A model generated the notes under the pieces. It was not told the DNA's origin. It was given only the letters and a program-made list of their open reading frames with translations, and did not search any database. Shown here piece after piece: positions 7,013 to 13,275 of a DNA stretch of 28,132 nucleotides. Every line of letters starts with the position of its first letter. Positions within the stretch are counted from its first letter, which is position 1. The DNA is from Chloroflexota bacterium (lineage in GTDB: Bacteria; Chloroflexota; Anaerolineae; UBA1429), in the NCBI GenBank assembly GCA_012515695.1, contig JAAYXX010000415.1:1-28132 (forward strand). Direction: 5' to 3'. Made by a program: the position numbers and the translations under genes.

Positions 7013-8308
7013 CTAGCTGGCTCCCTGGCGAACCAGGGCGGCCCGCACGTCTGCCCAGGGCACTTCCTGGGGCAAGCAGTGCTGTTGGGCGGCGAGGGCG
7101 GCCACGATGCCCGCCGCCTGACCCATTGCGACGGCGGTGCCGGTCATGCGATAGCTGGAATGCGCCAGAAAATCGCCGCTCACGCAGCGCCCGGCCATCA
7201 ACAACCCTTGCACGTCGCGGGCGATCAGCGAGCGCAGGGGGATGTCGTAGGGTTTGGTACGCAGGCTGTTTTCTGGATCAAAGGTTTTGCTTTTGGACGG
7301 GTCGGTGGAATGCACGTCAATGCCTACGGTCACACGGCAGACGGCGTCGTCAAAGGTAGCGCCCCGGAGCATATCATCGGTGTTGACGGTGTAGAGGCCA
7401 TGCACCCGGCGCGCCTCGCGCACGCCGATGTGCGCGGCGGAGGCGACCAGCCGCATTCCCTCCCACGGGCCGCCCATCGAGCGCAGCGCGGCAACGATGC
7501 GGTTCATCTCGGCGCGTCCTCGCAAGGTGGCGTTGGTGAGATCGGCGGCGCTGAGGCCAGAGACGCCGTACTCGTGGTTGGACGACAGCGAATACAGGTT
7601 ATCCCGAACATGGAACAGCACGGGGGCCGCGTAGGAAGGGGTTACTCCGGCGGATACCATCGCGTCAAACAGGCGCTTTTTCGCCTCATTGTGCGTGTCG
7701 GCCTGGTTGCAGACGTACGGCCAAAGCGCCTCGCGGTTTTCCAGAGTCACAAGGGTGATGAGGCTCATAGGCTGAAGCTGGCCGGTTTCCGGGTGGCCGA
7801 GGTCGAACCCACAACCCGCTTGCGCGGCCAGGTCGCCGTCGCCAGTAGCGTCGACGAATGCTTTGGCGGCCCATGCCTGCCGTCCCGTCTTGCTTTCGGT
7901 GAGGGCCAGCGCCAGCCGCCCGGCGTCGTTGACGTGGGTTCCCACGACATGGGTGTACAGTTGCACCTGCACGCCCGCTTCCAGGACTAGCTCGTCCAGC
8001 AGCAGCTTCATACTTTCGGGGTCGTAGGCAAAGTCGCGCTCTCCGCCCGGCCCGCGCGCGCCTCGACGGTCCAACTCGTCCGTGATCTCGCGCATCAGTC
8101 CGGTCTTGCGCGATTCGATGATCCAGCTTACGAGGCCCGCCGTCCAGGTGCCGCCCAGGCAGCCCTGCATTTCCAGCAGGCGGGTGCGCGCACCGGCGCG
8201 GGCGGCGGCGATGGCGGCGGCCACGCCAGCCGGGCCTCCGCCGCAGACGACGACGTCGCTTTCCTCAACGATGGGGACATTACGTGCAGGCTCGAAGTAA
8301 ATAGCCAC
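7013..8308 (-). CDS. FAD-dependent oxidoreductase (FAD_oxidored family)
   Basis: This 431-residue flavoprotein has an N-terminal Rossmann dinucleotide-binding motif VVVCGGGPAGVAAA (19-32) with the ribose-binding acidic residue following in LLEMQGCLGG. A second FAD motif, VDATGDGDLA, lies near residue 150. The C-terminal FAD-binding stretch LLMAGRCVSGDFLAHSSYR lies near 375-395. It matches the FAD_oxidored (PF12831) family often found beside glycosidases. The start is GTG at 8308, supported by GGAGG 6 nt upstream. There is no signal peptide, so it is cytoplasmic. It is 42 bp downstream of the wHTH gene. A role in sugar or sugar-acid oxidation with the downstream GH127 enzyme is plausible but inferred; the substrate is unknown. 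Confidence 0.88.
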   Translation of the reverse strand: MAIYFEPARNVPIVEESDVVVCGGGPAGVAAAIAAARAGARTRLLEMQGCLGGTWTAGLVSWIIESRKTGLMREITDELDRRGARGPGGERDFAYDPESMKLLLDELVLEAGVQVQLYTHVVGTHVNDAGRLALALTESKTGRQAWAAKAFVDATGDGDLAAQAGCGFDLGHPETGQLQPMSLITLVTLENREALWPYVCNQADTHNEAKKRLFDAMVSAGVTPSYAAPVLFHVRDNLYSLSSNHEYGVSGLSAADLTNATLRGRAEMNRIVAALRSMGGPWEGMRLVASAAHIGVREARRVHGLYTVNTDDMLRGATFDDAVCRVTVGIDVHSTDPSKSKTFDPENSLRTKPYDIPLRSLIARDVQGLLMAGRCVSGDFLAHSSYRMTGTAVAMGQAAGIVAALAAQQHCLPQEVPWADVRAALVRQGAS

Positions 8309-8350
8309 AGAGAACCTCCAGTATGATGTTCGCGATGGTCAGGTATCAGG

Positions 8351-9256
8351 TCAGGCGCTCTCCACGGGCGGCGCAAGGTGGTCTCGGTGCCAGGACTGCA
8401 CGTCTTCCCACAGGATGTAGGGCAGGTGGACTATCCCCAACTGGTCGCGATGGTCTACCACGGCCCCCAGATGGAACATGCGCCCCATGCGATGCTCGAG
8501 CACACCAGCCAGCCGTCTTTGCAGGGCGTGGCTCTGCTCGGACAGCGTTTGCGCGTGCAGGCAAGTCACCAGGACTACATGGTACTCGGTCAGCAGCAGC
8601 GCGTCCACCTCGGCCCGCATCAGCGCGCCGACCCGTCGCGCGCGCCTGCGATAGCGGTCCACCGCAATGTGCTTACGCAGCAACTTGTCCGTCCAGCCCC
8701 AAGCGCCCCGTTGATAGGGAAGCCGTAGCCTGCCTTTGCGGGGGGAACGCCATACCTGCTCGATGCCGCAATCGGCGGGCAGCCCGAACAGGTCATTGTA
8801 GTAGGCGATCAGGCGGTCTTCTTGCTGCCGGTCTCCCTGGCAAGCGGCCAGGTCTTGCTGGAACAGGTTGTGCAATGGGTGGCAAAAGTGCGACACCTGA
8901 CCGTCATGGGCCGCCTGTGTGGAGGTGGGGCAGCGCAGCCGCTCCAGGAACCAGGCCCGCCCTTGGGGCGTGGCCAGCACAGGGGCCAGCCAATGCACCT
9001 GAAAGCTGCGGGCGTCGGCGCTGGTATTCCAGCCAAAGGACTCTACAGGGCGGAAGGGGGGGCTGGGGAGTGCGGAAAAAACCCATTCCCGACCGCGCCG
9101 CTCGCCAACGATCAGCCCGCGATTGAGCAGGGTGCGGGTGGCGTTGTAGACCGTCCCCGGCCAGGGGATCTGCAGGTCGTGGCCGATCTCCCTGTTAGAG
9201 ACGGCTCGCGGGGCGATGTTCTGTAGATGCTGGTATATCCGCTCTTGAACGGTCAT
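8351..9256 (-). CDS. Unrecognised protein: N-terminal winged helix, possible degenerate PD-(D/E)XK C-terminus
   Basis: I do not recognise this 301-residue protein as a named family. Residues 1-60 look like a winged helix-turn-helix (helices, then TRTLLNRGLIVGERRGREWVF, a recognition-helix and wing pattern). The middle (about 75-190) is Trp- and Arg-rich. Residues 190-235 contain AEVDALLL followed by a hydrophobic strand VVLVTC. That spacing resembles the ExD...(D/E)xK core of PD-(D/E)XK nucleases, but the expected ExK is replaced by Thr-Cys-Leu, so any nuclease would be inactive. The start at 9256 has GGAAGGA upstream. It lies between the FAD enzyme and a ferric-reductase-like membrane gene with 40-42 bp gaps, so it may be the local regulator of this operon. 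Confidence 0.6.
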   Translation of the reverse strand: MTVQERIYQHLQNIAPRAVSNREIGHDLQIPWPGTVYNATRTLLNRGLIVGERRGREWVFSALPSPPFRPVESFGWNTSADARSFQVHWLAPVLATPQGRAWFLERLRCPTSTQAAHDGQVSHFCHPLHNLFQQDLAACQGDRQQEDRLIAYYNDLFGLPADCGIEQVWRSPRKGRLRLPYQRGAWGWTDKLLRKHIAVDRYRRRARRVGALMRAEVDALLLTEYHVVLVTCLHAQTLSEQSHALQRRLAGVLEHRMGRMFHLGAVVDHRDQLGIVHLPYILWEDVQSWHRDHLAPPVESA

Positions 9257-9296
9257 CCATCATCCTTCCCTGGCAGAGCGTATCGCTGGCGGCGGG

Positions 9297-9902
9297 CTAT
9301 TTCTTGCGTTTGGGGAGGCGCTTCCACACCAACACCGCGACGACTGCCAGAGCCATGAGAATGCTAATGACGCGCAGAAGGGTGGACGTGCCCACGTCGG
9401 TTCCCAACAGGTTAGCGTGGATGGTGGCGAGCAAGAACCCGAGATAGACCAGCCAGTGGATCTGTCGCCAGCTCTTGCGCCAGGTGGCTCGCAGCAGCGC
9501 CGCCAGCGCGGCGATGCCGATGAGATACCAGGCCACGCGGCCGCCTCCTGCAAGGAATCCCAGGGGCGAGCTGACATCAGGGATGAAAACGCCCAGGTTG
9601 CTTTCGCGCAAGGCGGCGGCGATTGGGTGGATGGTGATGAGAATGAGGCCGGACACGGCGACATAGTGATGGGTCTTGATGAACGAGCGCCCAAAAAAGC
9701 GGGTTAGCTCGCGCACAAAGGCGGAGGAGATGATGGCGAGAAAGACGGCGAGATAGCCCAACAGGGCGGCCCCTCGCAAGACGTAGTCCAGGGGGCTGAA
9801 CGCTGGCGTGAGTGCGAGGATGAGAACGACCAGGAGTAGCGCGGCGACACCGATCAGGATGAGAAGCCAGTTCCGATTGGTCGGCGACGTGCTCTTGTTC
9901 AC
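9297..9902 (-). CDS. Ferric reductase-like transmembrane protein
   Basis: This 201-residue membrane protein has about six helices. His78/His79, His92, His149 and His162 are arranged in two helices as THHYVAVSGLILITIH and WRQIHWLVYLGFLLATIH, with 13-14 residue spacing as in bis-haem ferric-reductase-like domains (PF01794; the MsrQ/YedZ and NOX/FRE families). It probably carries haem b and moves electrons across the membrane. No flavin- or NAD-binding domain is present. No MsrP partner is visible nearby. The start is GTG at 9902, supported by GGAGGG 8 nt upstream. It is the first gene of the minus-strand run, with a consensus promoter at 9947-9975. A role linked to the downstream FAD enzyme is speculative. 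Confidence 0.82.
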   Translation of the reverse strand: MNKSTSPTNRNWLLILIGVAALLLVVLILALTPAFSPLDYVLRGAALLGYLAVFLAIISSAFVRELTRFFGRSFIKTHHYVAVSGLILITIHPIAAALRESNLGVFIPDVSSPLGFLAGGGRVAWYLIGIAALAALLRATWRKSWRQIHWLVYLGFLLATIHANLLGTDVGTSTLLRVISILMALAVVAVLVWKRLPKRKK

Positions 9903-9946
9903 TCTAGTACCCTCCGTGTGTTCATGCGGCGGAAATCATGCCAGAG

Positions 9947-9975
9947 ATGGTAGCCTGAGAGCGAGAACGTGTCAA
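9947..9975 (-). promoter_or_regulatory. Promoter of the 9902-4295 minus-strand gene run
   Basis: On the minus strand, TTGACA (9975-9970) and TACCAT (9952-9947) are 17 bp apart. The predicted start is near 9940. It is divergent from the thioredoxin promoter about 80 bp away. Confidence 0.7.
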
Positions 9976-10055
9976 GCAATGGGGAGGGGGATCGTTGCAC
10001 CGATACCGGGCGGTTTCAACTGTCTATAGCGCCATCTTGTTCGTAATTCCGACGG

Positions 10056-10084
10056 TTGACAGGGAGCGGATTGTGTGTTACAAT
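10056..10084 (+). promoter_or_regulatory. Consensus promoter of the thioredoxin operon
   Basis: TTGACA at 10056-10061 and TACAAT at 10079-10084 have a 17-bp spacer. The predicted start is near 10091. A large inverted repeat begins two bases after the -10 box, so a bound repressor would block RNA polymerase. Confidence 0.85.
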
Positions 10085-10085
10085 G

Positions 10086-10118
10086 CCCATACTATAGGGG
10101 GGTATCCTATAGTATGGG
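10086..10118. promoter_or_regulatory. CsoR/FrmR-family operator palindrome
   Basis: A perfect 13-bp inverted repeat (CCCATACTATAGG at 10086-10098, complement at 10106-10118) flanks a G-rich centre; the run ATACTATAGGGGGGTAT is at 10089-10105. A G-tract between AT-rich inverted arms is the known operator architecture of CsoR, RcnR and FrmR regulators. A CsoR-family gene lies in the operon that this site controls. It covers the predicted start of transcription, so repression is the natural reading. As RNA it could also form a hairpin at the 5' end of the transcript. Confidence 0.8.
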
Positions 10119-10240
10119 TGTCGGGAAACGCATGCGCTAGTTGCCGAAATCTGTGCTACCGTGTGTCCGTATGGAGCAGTTGCTTGAGGGGGAAACCCCT
10201 TGTCGTGGATTAGAAAGAGCCTTTTGCGCAGGAGGAATGT

Positions 10241-10585
10241 ATGAGCGACGATATCAAGCATGTGACGGATGCCAGCTATCAGCAAGACGTGCTGGAAGCT
10301 GAGTTGCCGGTGTTGGTTGACTTTTGGGCGCCGTGGTGTGGCCCTTGTCGAATGATCGCGCCGGTGGTGGAAGAGTTGGCCCAGGAGTACGCGGGCAAGG
10401 TGATGTTTGCCAAGATGAACACTGACGAGAACCCGGACACTCCCGGCAATCTGGGCATTCGCGGAATCCCGACCCTGATTTTCTACATGAACGGCGAGGA
10501 AGCGGACCGCATGGTGGGGTTTGCGCCCAAGCCCGTGCTCAAGCGCAAGATTGATGCGCTGCTGGGCGCATCTGAGCAAAAATGA
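10241..10585 (+). CDS. trxA: Thioredoxin
   Basis: This 114-residue classical thioredoxin is a cytoplasmic dithiol-disulfide reductase. The active site WCGPC is at residues 32-36, with VDFWAPWCGPC the canonical context. The cis-proline is Pro77 in GIPTL. Asp27 (VDF) is the buried acid. GGAGG lies 5 nt before the ATG. The gene is first in an operon with an FmdB-type protein and a CsoR-family repressor, downstream of a CsoR-type operator, so this thioredoxin is probably inducible rather than housekeeping. It may serve in removal of persulfides or in thiol stress. A thioredoxin reductase gene is not in the window. Confidence 0.97.
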   Translation: MSDDIKHVTDASYQQDVLEAELPVLVDFWAPWCGPCRMIAPVVEELAQEYAGKVMFAKMNTDENPDTPGNLGIRGIPTLIFYMNGEEADRMVGFAPKPVLKRKIDALLGASEQK

Positions 10586-10719
10586 GCCGCAGAGCTTCTG
10601 CGAGCATTGAACCACGCTGCTAGTCGGGGGGGAGTTGGCGCTACGCACCAGCCCCACAGAAGCGGCTCTCGCCAGGTCGTAACGAAACGTGATAGTCCAT
10701 CAAGTGAGGATAGTTAGCT

Positions 10720-10920
10720 ATGCCCATCTACGAATACCGATGTGAGAAATGCGGTCACACATCCGACAAGTTTGTGCGTTCCATGTCGAGCGTTGTCGAG
10801 GTAGAGTGCCCAGAATGCCACAGCACTGACTGCAAGAAGGCCATTTCGCTGTTTGGGACGGCCAGCTCGAGCCATAGCAGCAGCCTGGGGGCGTCGTCTT
10901 GCGCTCCTTCCGGTGGTTGA
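10720..10920 (+). CDS. FmdB-family zinc-ribbon protein
   Basis: This 66-residue protein begins MPIYEYRCEKCGHT, the hallmark of the FmdB regulatory-protein family. One zinc ribbon is formed by C8/C11 and C30/C33. The tail is Ser/Gly-rich with a further Cys61. The family's molecular role is poorly known; it was named from a regulator near formamidase/amidase genes. The 134-bp gap after trxA holds an imperfect stem-loop (CTTCTG near 10595 with CAGAAG near 10660) but no terminator T-run, so co-transcription is likely. The SD GAGGA is about 8-10 nt upstream. A Cys-rich ribbon beside thioredoxin and a thiol-type repressor fits a redox or sulfur role, which is inference. Confidence 0.88.
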   Translation: MPIYEYRCEKCGHTSDKFVRSMSSVVEVECPECHSTDCKKAISLFGTASSSHSSSLGASSCAPSGG

Positions 10921-10975
10921 GGGATCAAGCGGAGCTAGGTTGGCTCCGTTGTTGTAGTAGAAACGGGGTGCAGAG

Positions 10976-11245
10976 ATGATACCACCTGAAGCACGCGATG
11001 ATCTGATCAGGCGTTTGCGCAAGATCGAGGGGCAGACCCAGGGTATCCAGAGGATGCTGCTAGATGGGCGCGAGTGCCGGGAGGTGCTCAACCAGTTGGC
11101 TTCGGTGCGCGCGGCCACCCGTCGCGTGAGCCTGGAATTGATGAGGTTTTACGCCCAGACCTGCCTGAGTGATCCCGAGTGTTTTCGCTCAGAGCAGGCT
11201 ATCAACGAGGTAATCAGCTTGTTGCTGGATGGCAATGACGGGTAA
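10976..11245 (+). CDS. CsoR-family transcriptional repressor (CstR-like thiol sensor)
   Basis: This 89-residue all-helical protein of the CsoR/RcnR/FrmR/CstR (DUF156) family acts as a dimer or tetramer. KIEGQTQGIQRML (16-28) and CREVLNQLASVRAATRRVSLELM (34-56) are family signatures. The sensing positions are Cys34, Tyr59 and Cys63. Copper sensors have Cys-His-Cys at these positions (spacing 25 and 4), and here the His is Tyr. The Cys34-Cys63 spacing of 29 equals that of the persulfide sensor CstR (Cys31/Cys60). A third Cys69 is extra. This favours a reactive-sulfur or thiol sensor over a copper or nickel one. It is the third gene of the trxA operon, whose promoter carries a matching operator, so autorepression is likely. 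The SD is weak (GGGGTG, 5 nt gap), suggesting low expression or translational coupling. Confidence 0.9.
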   Translation: MIPPEARDDLIRRLRKIEGQTQGIQRMLLDGRECREVLNQLASVRAATRRVSLELMRFYAQTCLSDPECFRSEQAINEVISLLLDGNDG

Positions 11246-11257
11246 GGGGTGATATAA

Positions 11258-11347
11258 GTGCTGACTGACTGGTTGGCGATGCTGTTCGTCGTGGTGATGG
11301 GGTTATTGATATTCGTTGTGCTGCCCAGGCTGGGCATTCCCACTTGA
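11258..11347 (+). CDS. Small single-pass membrane protein candidate
   Basis: A 29-codon reading frame starts with GTG at 11258, 12 bp after the repressor gene stop, with AAGGGG about 8 nt upstream. The predicted peptide has a charged start (MLTDWLAM) followed by a strongly hydrophobic stretch (LFVVVMGLLIFVVLP) and a short tail. It could be a small transmembrane protein of the thioredoxin operon. No homologous family is recognised. The hydrophobic pattern, the SD and the position before the operon terminator support it, but the short length leaves chance possible. Confidence 0.45.
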   Translation: MLTDWLAMLFVVVMGLLIFVVLPRLGIPT

Positions 11348-11458
11348 GCGTCGAACCGATGCGATGTGGGGGGCCTACATCAGGGGCAGGACGCGCAGGA
11401 TGATGAGGCCGAGGCGCGAGAAAACTGACGCCGCCGCCCGGCCAGAGTGGTGTGAGAG

Positions 11459-11493
11459 AAAAGGATGCAGGGGGTTCTCCTGCATCCTTTTTT
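11459..11493 (+). terminator. Intrinsic terminator of the thioredoxin operon
   Basis: A perfect 13-bp stem pairs AAAAGGATGCAGG (11459-11471) with its complement at 11479-11491 around a 7-nt loop, and the T-run continues to 11493. It ends the trxA-fmdB-csoR transcript. Confidence 0.93.
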
Positions 11494-11499
11494 GTTAGG

Positions 11500-11882
11500 T
11501 CTCTCCCTGGAAGGGGATTGGACCGTCGCAATCTTTGGCCAATGGCGCTAACTTTTCGCAGATCAAGTGCTGGGGCAAGATCGGGGTTGCCCTCATCCGC
11601 CCTTCGGGCACCTTCTCCCAAGGGGCGAAGGCGAGCAAGCGCGGCAATATGCCACCCTCGCCCCCTGGGAGAGGGAGCGGCTGGGTACAGCCGGGGGTGA
11701 GGGTGGTGAGGGAATTTGCTGGCCGTGATAATCAAATGTTAGTGCCATTAGCCATCCTTGGCGGCCAGGGCGCGGCAGGAATGCCGCAGCTACAGCATGG
11801 ATCGTCGCCATCCTTGGTGGCTTGCAAGTATGCCAGCTGGAAGCCGGCGGTCCAACTAGCGGCTACCTGTCCGCCCTTGAAC
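11500..11882. repeat. Dispersed intergenic repeat, copy 1 (MITE-like core 11540-11750)
   Basis: This stretch shares most of its sequence with 25343-25698. The core, 11540-11750, is bounded by inverted ends: AATGGCGCTAACTTTT on the left and AAATGTTAGTGCCATTA on the right, with 2-3 mismatches to the perfect ends of copy 2. Inside are nested inverted segments, including the widespread GCCCTTCGGGC motif and CTTCTCCCA/TGGGAGAGG. The right flank (11829-11855) holds a small hairpin module TATGCCAGCTGGAAG..., also present at 25626. No protein is convincing. The surrounding 11348-12008 has no gene apart from this repeat, the terminator and the nfo promoter. Confidence 0.75.
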
Positions 11883-11955
11883 CAAACCTGGAGAGGGGGA
11901 GATGGAACGTGTGGGGCGTGTTTGAAGAGGTAAGGAGATACCGGGTTGGTTTTCG

Positions 11956-11984
11956 TTGACAAGGGGGTCTGAGGCATTTACAAT
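11956..11984 (+). promoter_or_regulatory. Consensus promoter of nfo operon
   Basis: TTGACA at 11956-11961 and TACAAT at 11979-11984 have a 17-bp spacer, the same elements as the trxA promoter. The predicted start is near 11991, leaving a very short leader of about 20 nt before the nfo start. Confidence 0.82.
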
Positions 11985-12009
11985 GTCTCCTGATCAAAAG
12001 CAGGAGACA
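11984..12009. promoter_or_regulatory. Palindrome over nfo transcription start and SD
   Basis: TGTCTCCTG (11984-11992) and CAGGAGACA (12001-12009) form a perfect 9-bp inverted repeat with an 8-nt centre. The left arm touches the -10 box and the right arm contains the SD AGGAG. With the predicted start near 11991 the left arm is mostly untranscribed, so a DNA operator is more likely than an mRNA hairpin. The factor is unknown. Confidence 0.55.
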
Positions 12010-12011
12010 TG

Positions 12012-12884
12012 ATGAACAGATTACGCCTGGGCGCTCACATGTCGATCGCGGGTGGACCCGCCAACGCGCTGCGACGGGGGCACTCGATTGAGTGTGACGC
12101 CATCCAAATGTTCACCCGCAACGCCAACCAGTGGCGCGCGCGGGATCTGACCACCGAAGAAGTCGCCGAGTTCCGGCGGGTCCGGGCCGAGACGGGCATT
12201 TCGCCCGTTGTCGCCCATAGTTCGTATTTGATCAACCTGGCTACCCCTGACGACGCGCTGTGGACGAAATCGCTGAATGCCTTGCTGGACGAGACGGATC
12301 GCTGCCAGCAATTGGGCATCTGCGATTATGTGCTGCATCCGGGGTCGCATGTGGGGGCTGGCGAGGAGGCGGGGCTGGAGCGCGTATTGCAGGCGCTGGA
12401 CACGGCCTGCGAGGAGACGGCGGGCAGTCCGGTGCGCGTTGTGCTGGAAATCACCGCCGGGCAAGGGACCAACCTGGGCTATCGTTTTGAGCAGTTGGCC
12501 TGGTTGATAGAGCGGGCCGCCGCGCCGGAGCGGTTGGGCGTCTGCTTTGACACGGCCCACGCTTTCGCCGCCGGGTATGACCTGCGGGACGAAGCGAGCT
12601 ATCGCGCCACGTGGCAAGAGTTTGACGCCGTGATCGGCCTGGATCAACTGCGGGTGATCCATCTGAACGACAGCAAGCGGGAACTGGGCAGCCGGGTGGA
12701 TCGACACGAGCAAATCGGCGAGGGAAGCCTGGGCGTGGAGGCGTTTCGCCTGCTGGTGAACGACCCGGCGCTGCGCCATGTGCCCATGCTGCTGGAAACG
12801 CCCAAGGGCGAGGAAATGTTGGAGGATATTGTCAACCTGACCGTTCTGCGGAGCTTGATCGAGGGGGGCACCGAGAACGGTTAA
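12012..12884 (+). CDS. nfo: Endonuclease IV (deoxyribonuclease IV, AP endonuclease)
   Basis: This 290-residue TIM-barrel metalloenzyme of base-excision repair cuts 5' to abasic sites. All nine trinuclear-zinc ligands of the family can be placed: His69, His109, Glu146, Asp180, His183, His217, Asp230, His232 and Glu262, within motifs AHSSYLINLA, LHPGSHVG, CFDTAHAFAAGYD, HLNDSK and RVDRHEQIGEG. Two ATGs are adjacent (12009 and 12012). The second leaves a better 5-nt gap to AGGAG, so it is chosen, but either is possible. It is the first gene of an operon with a cupin and AmrS. A palindrome at the promoter suggests control, possibly by stress. Confidence 0.96.
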   Translation: MNRLRLGAHMSIAGGPANALRRGHSIECDAIQMFTRNANQWRARDLTTEEVAEFRRVRAETGISPVVAHSSYLINLATPDDALWTKSLNALLDETDRCQQLGICDYVLHPGSHVGAGEEAGLERVLQALDTACEETAGSPVRVVLEITAGQGTNLGYRFEQLAWLIERAAAPERLGVCFDTAHAFAAGYDLRDEASYRATWQEFDAVIGLDQLRVIHLNDSKRELGSRVDRHEQIGEGSLGVEAFRLLVNDPALRHVPMLLETPKGEEMLEDIVNLTVLRSLIEGGTENG

Positions 12885-12898
12885 GGAGGTGGGTGTGG

Positions 12899-13243
12899 AT
12901 GAAGGCTTTTCACTATACTGAGGTACCGGCTCAGCCTGTAGAGGGGCTGGAGGGAGTGACTATCCGCTGGGTGATGGCGGAGAATGTGTCTGCGCCTCAC
13001 TTTGCCACGCGGGTGATCGAAGTGCAACCCGGCGCGGCCACTGAACAGCACCGGCATGACTGGGAGCACGAGGTGTTTGTGTTGGCCGGGGAGGGCGTCG
13101 CCCGCCACGCCAACGCCGAGTATCCGGTCAGGGCGGGGAGTTGTGTGTATGTCGCGCCGAATGAGGTGCATAATTTCGCAAATACCGGCGATTCGGTCCT
13201 GCGCATCATCTGTATCGTTCCCCTTCCTCCCAAGACGGACTGA
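12899..13243 (+). CDS. Small single-domain cupin protein
   Basis: This 114-residue conserved beta-barrel has both cupin motifs. Motif 1 is QHRHDWEHEVFVLAGEG, with His51, His53 and Glu58 as likely metal ligands, and motif 2 is PNEVHNFANTG with His91. Such proteins bind Fe, Mn, Zn or Ni and act as dioxygenases, isomerases or sensors; the activity cannot be predicted. The ATG at 12899 is 9 nt after GGAGG (12885-12889), which overlaps the nfo stop region; the in-frame GTG at 12893 would be only 3 nt away and is rejected. The 14-bp gap to nfo and the SD position indicate translational coupling. Confidence 0.9.
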   Translation: MKAFHYTEVPAQPVEGLEGVTIRWVMAENVSAPHFATRVIEVQPGAATEQHRHDWEHEVFVLAGEGVARHANAEYPVRAGSCVYVAPNEVHNFANTGDSVLRIICIVPLPPKTD

Positions 13244-13275
13244 ATTGCGCGTTCGTTTGTAGGAGGCAGATGGAC

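Noticed and set aside
9297..9902. MsrQ assignment
   Set aside because: No MsrP partner is nearby and the fold alone does not separate MsrQ from other ferric-reductase-like proteins.
10114..10140. Short ATG frame in the trxA leader
   Set aside because: It is eight codons, has no SD, and lies inside the operator palindrome.
11535..11933. 132-codon frame within the dispersed repeat
   Set aside because: The frame is not preserved in the second repeat copy and the sequence is palindromic intergenic repeat, so coding is unlikely.
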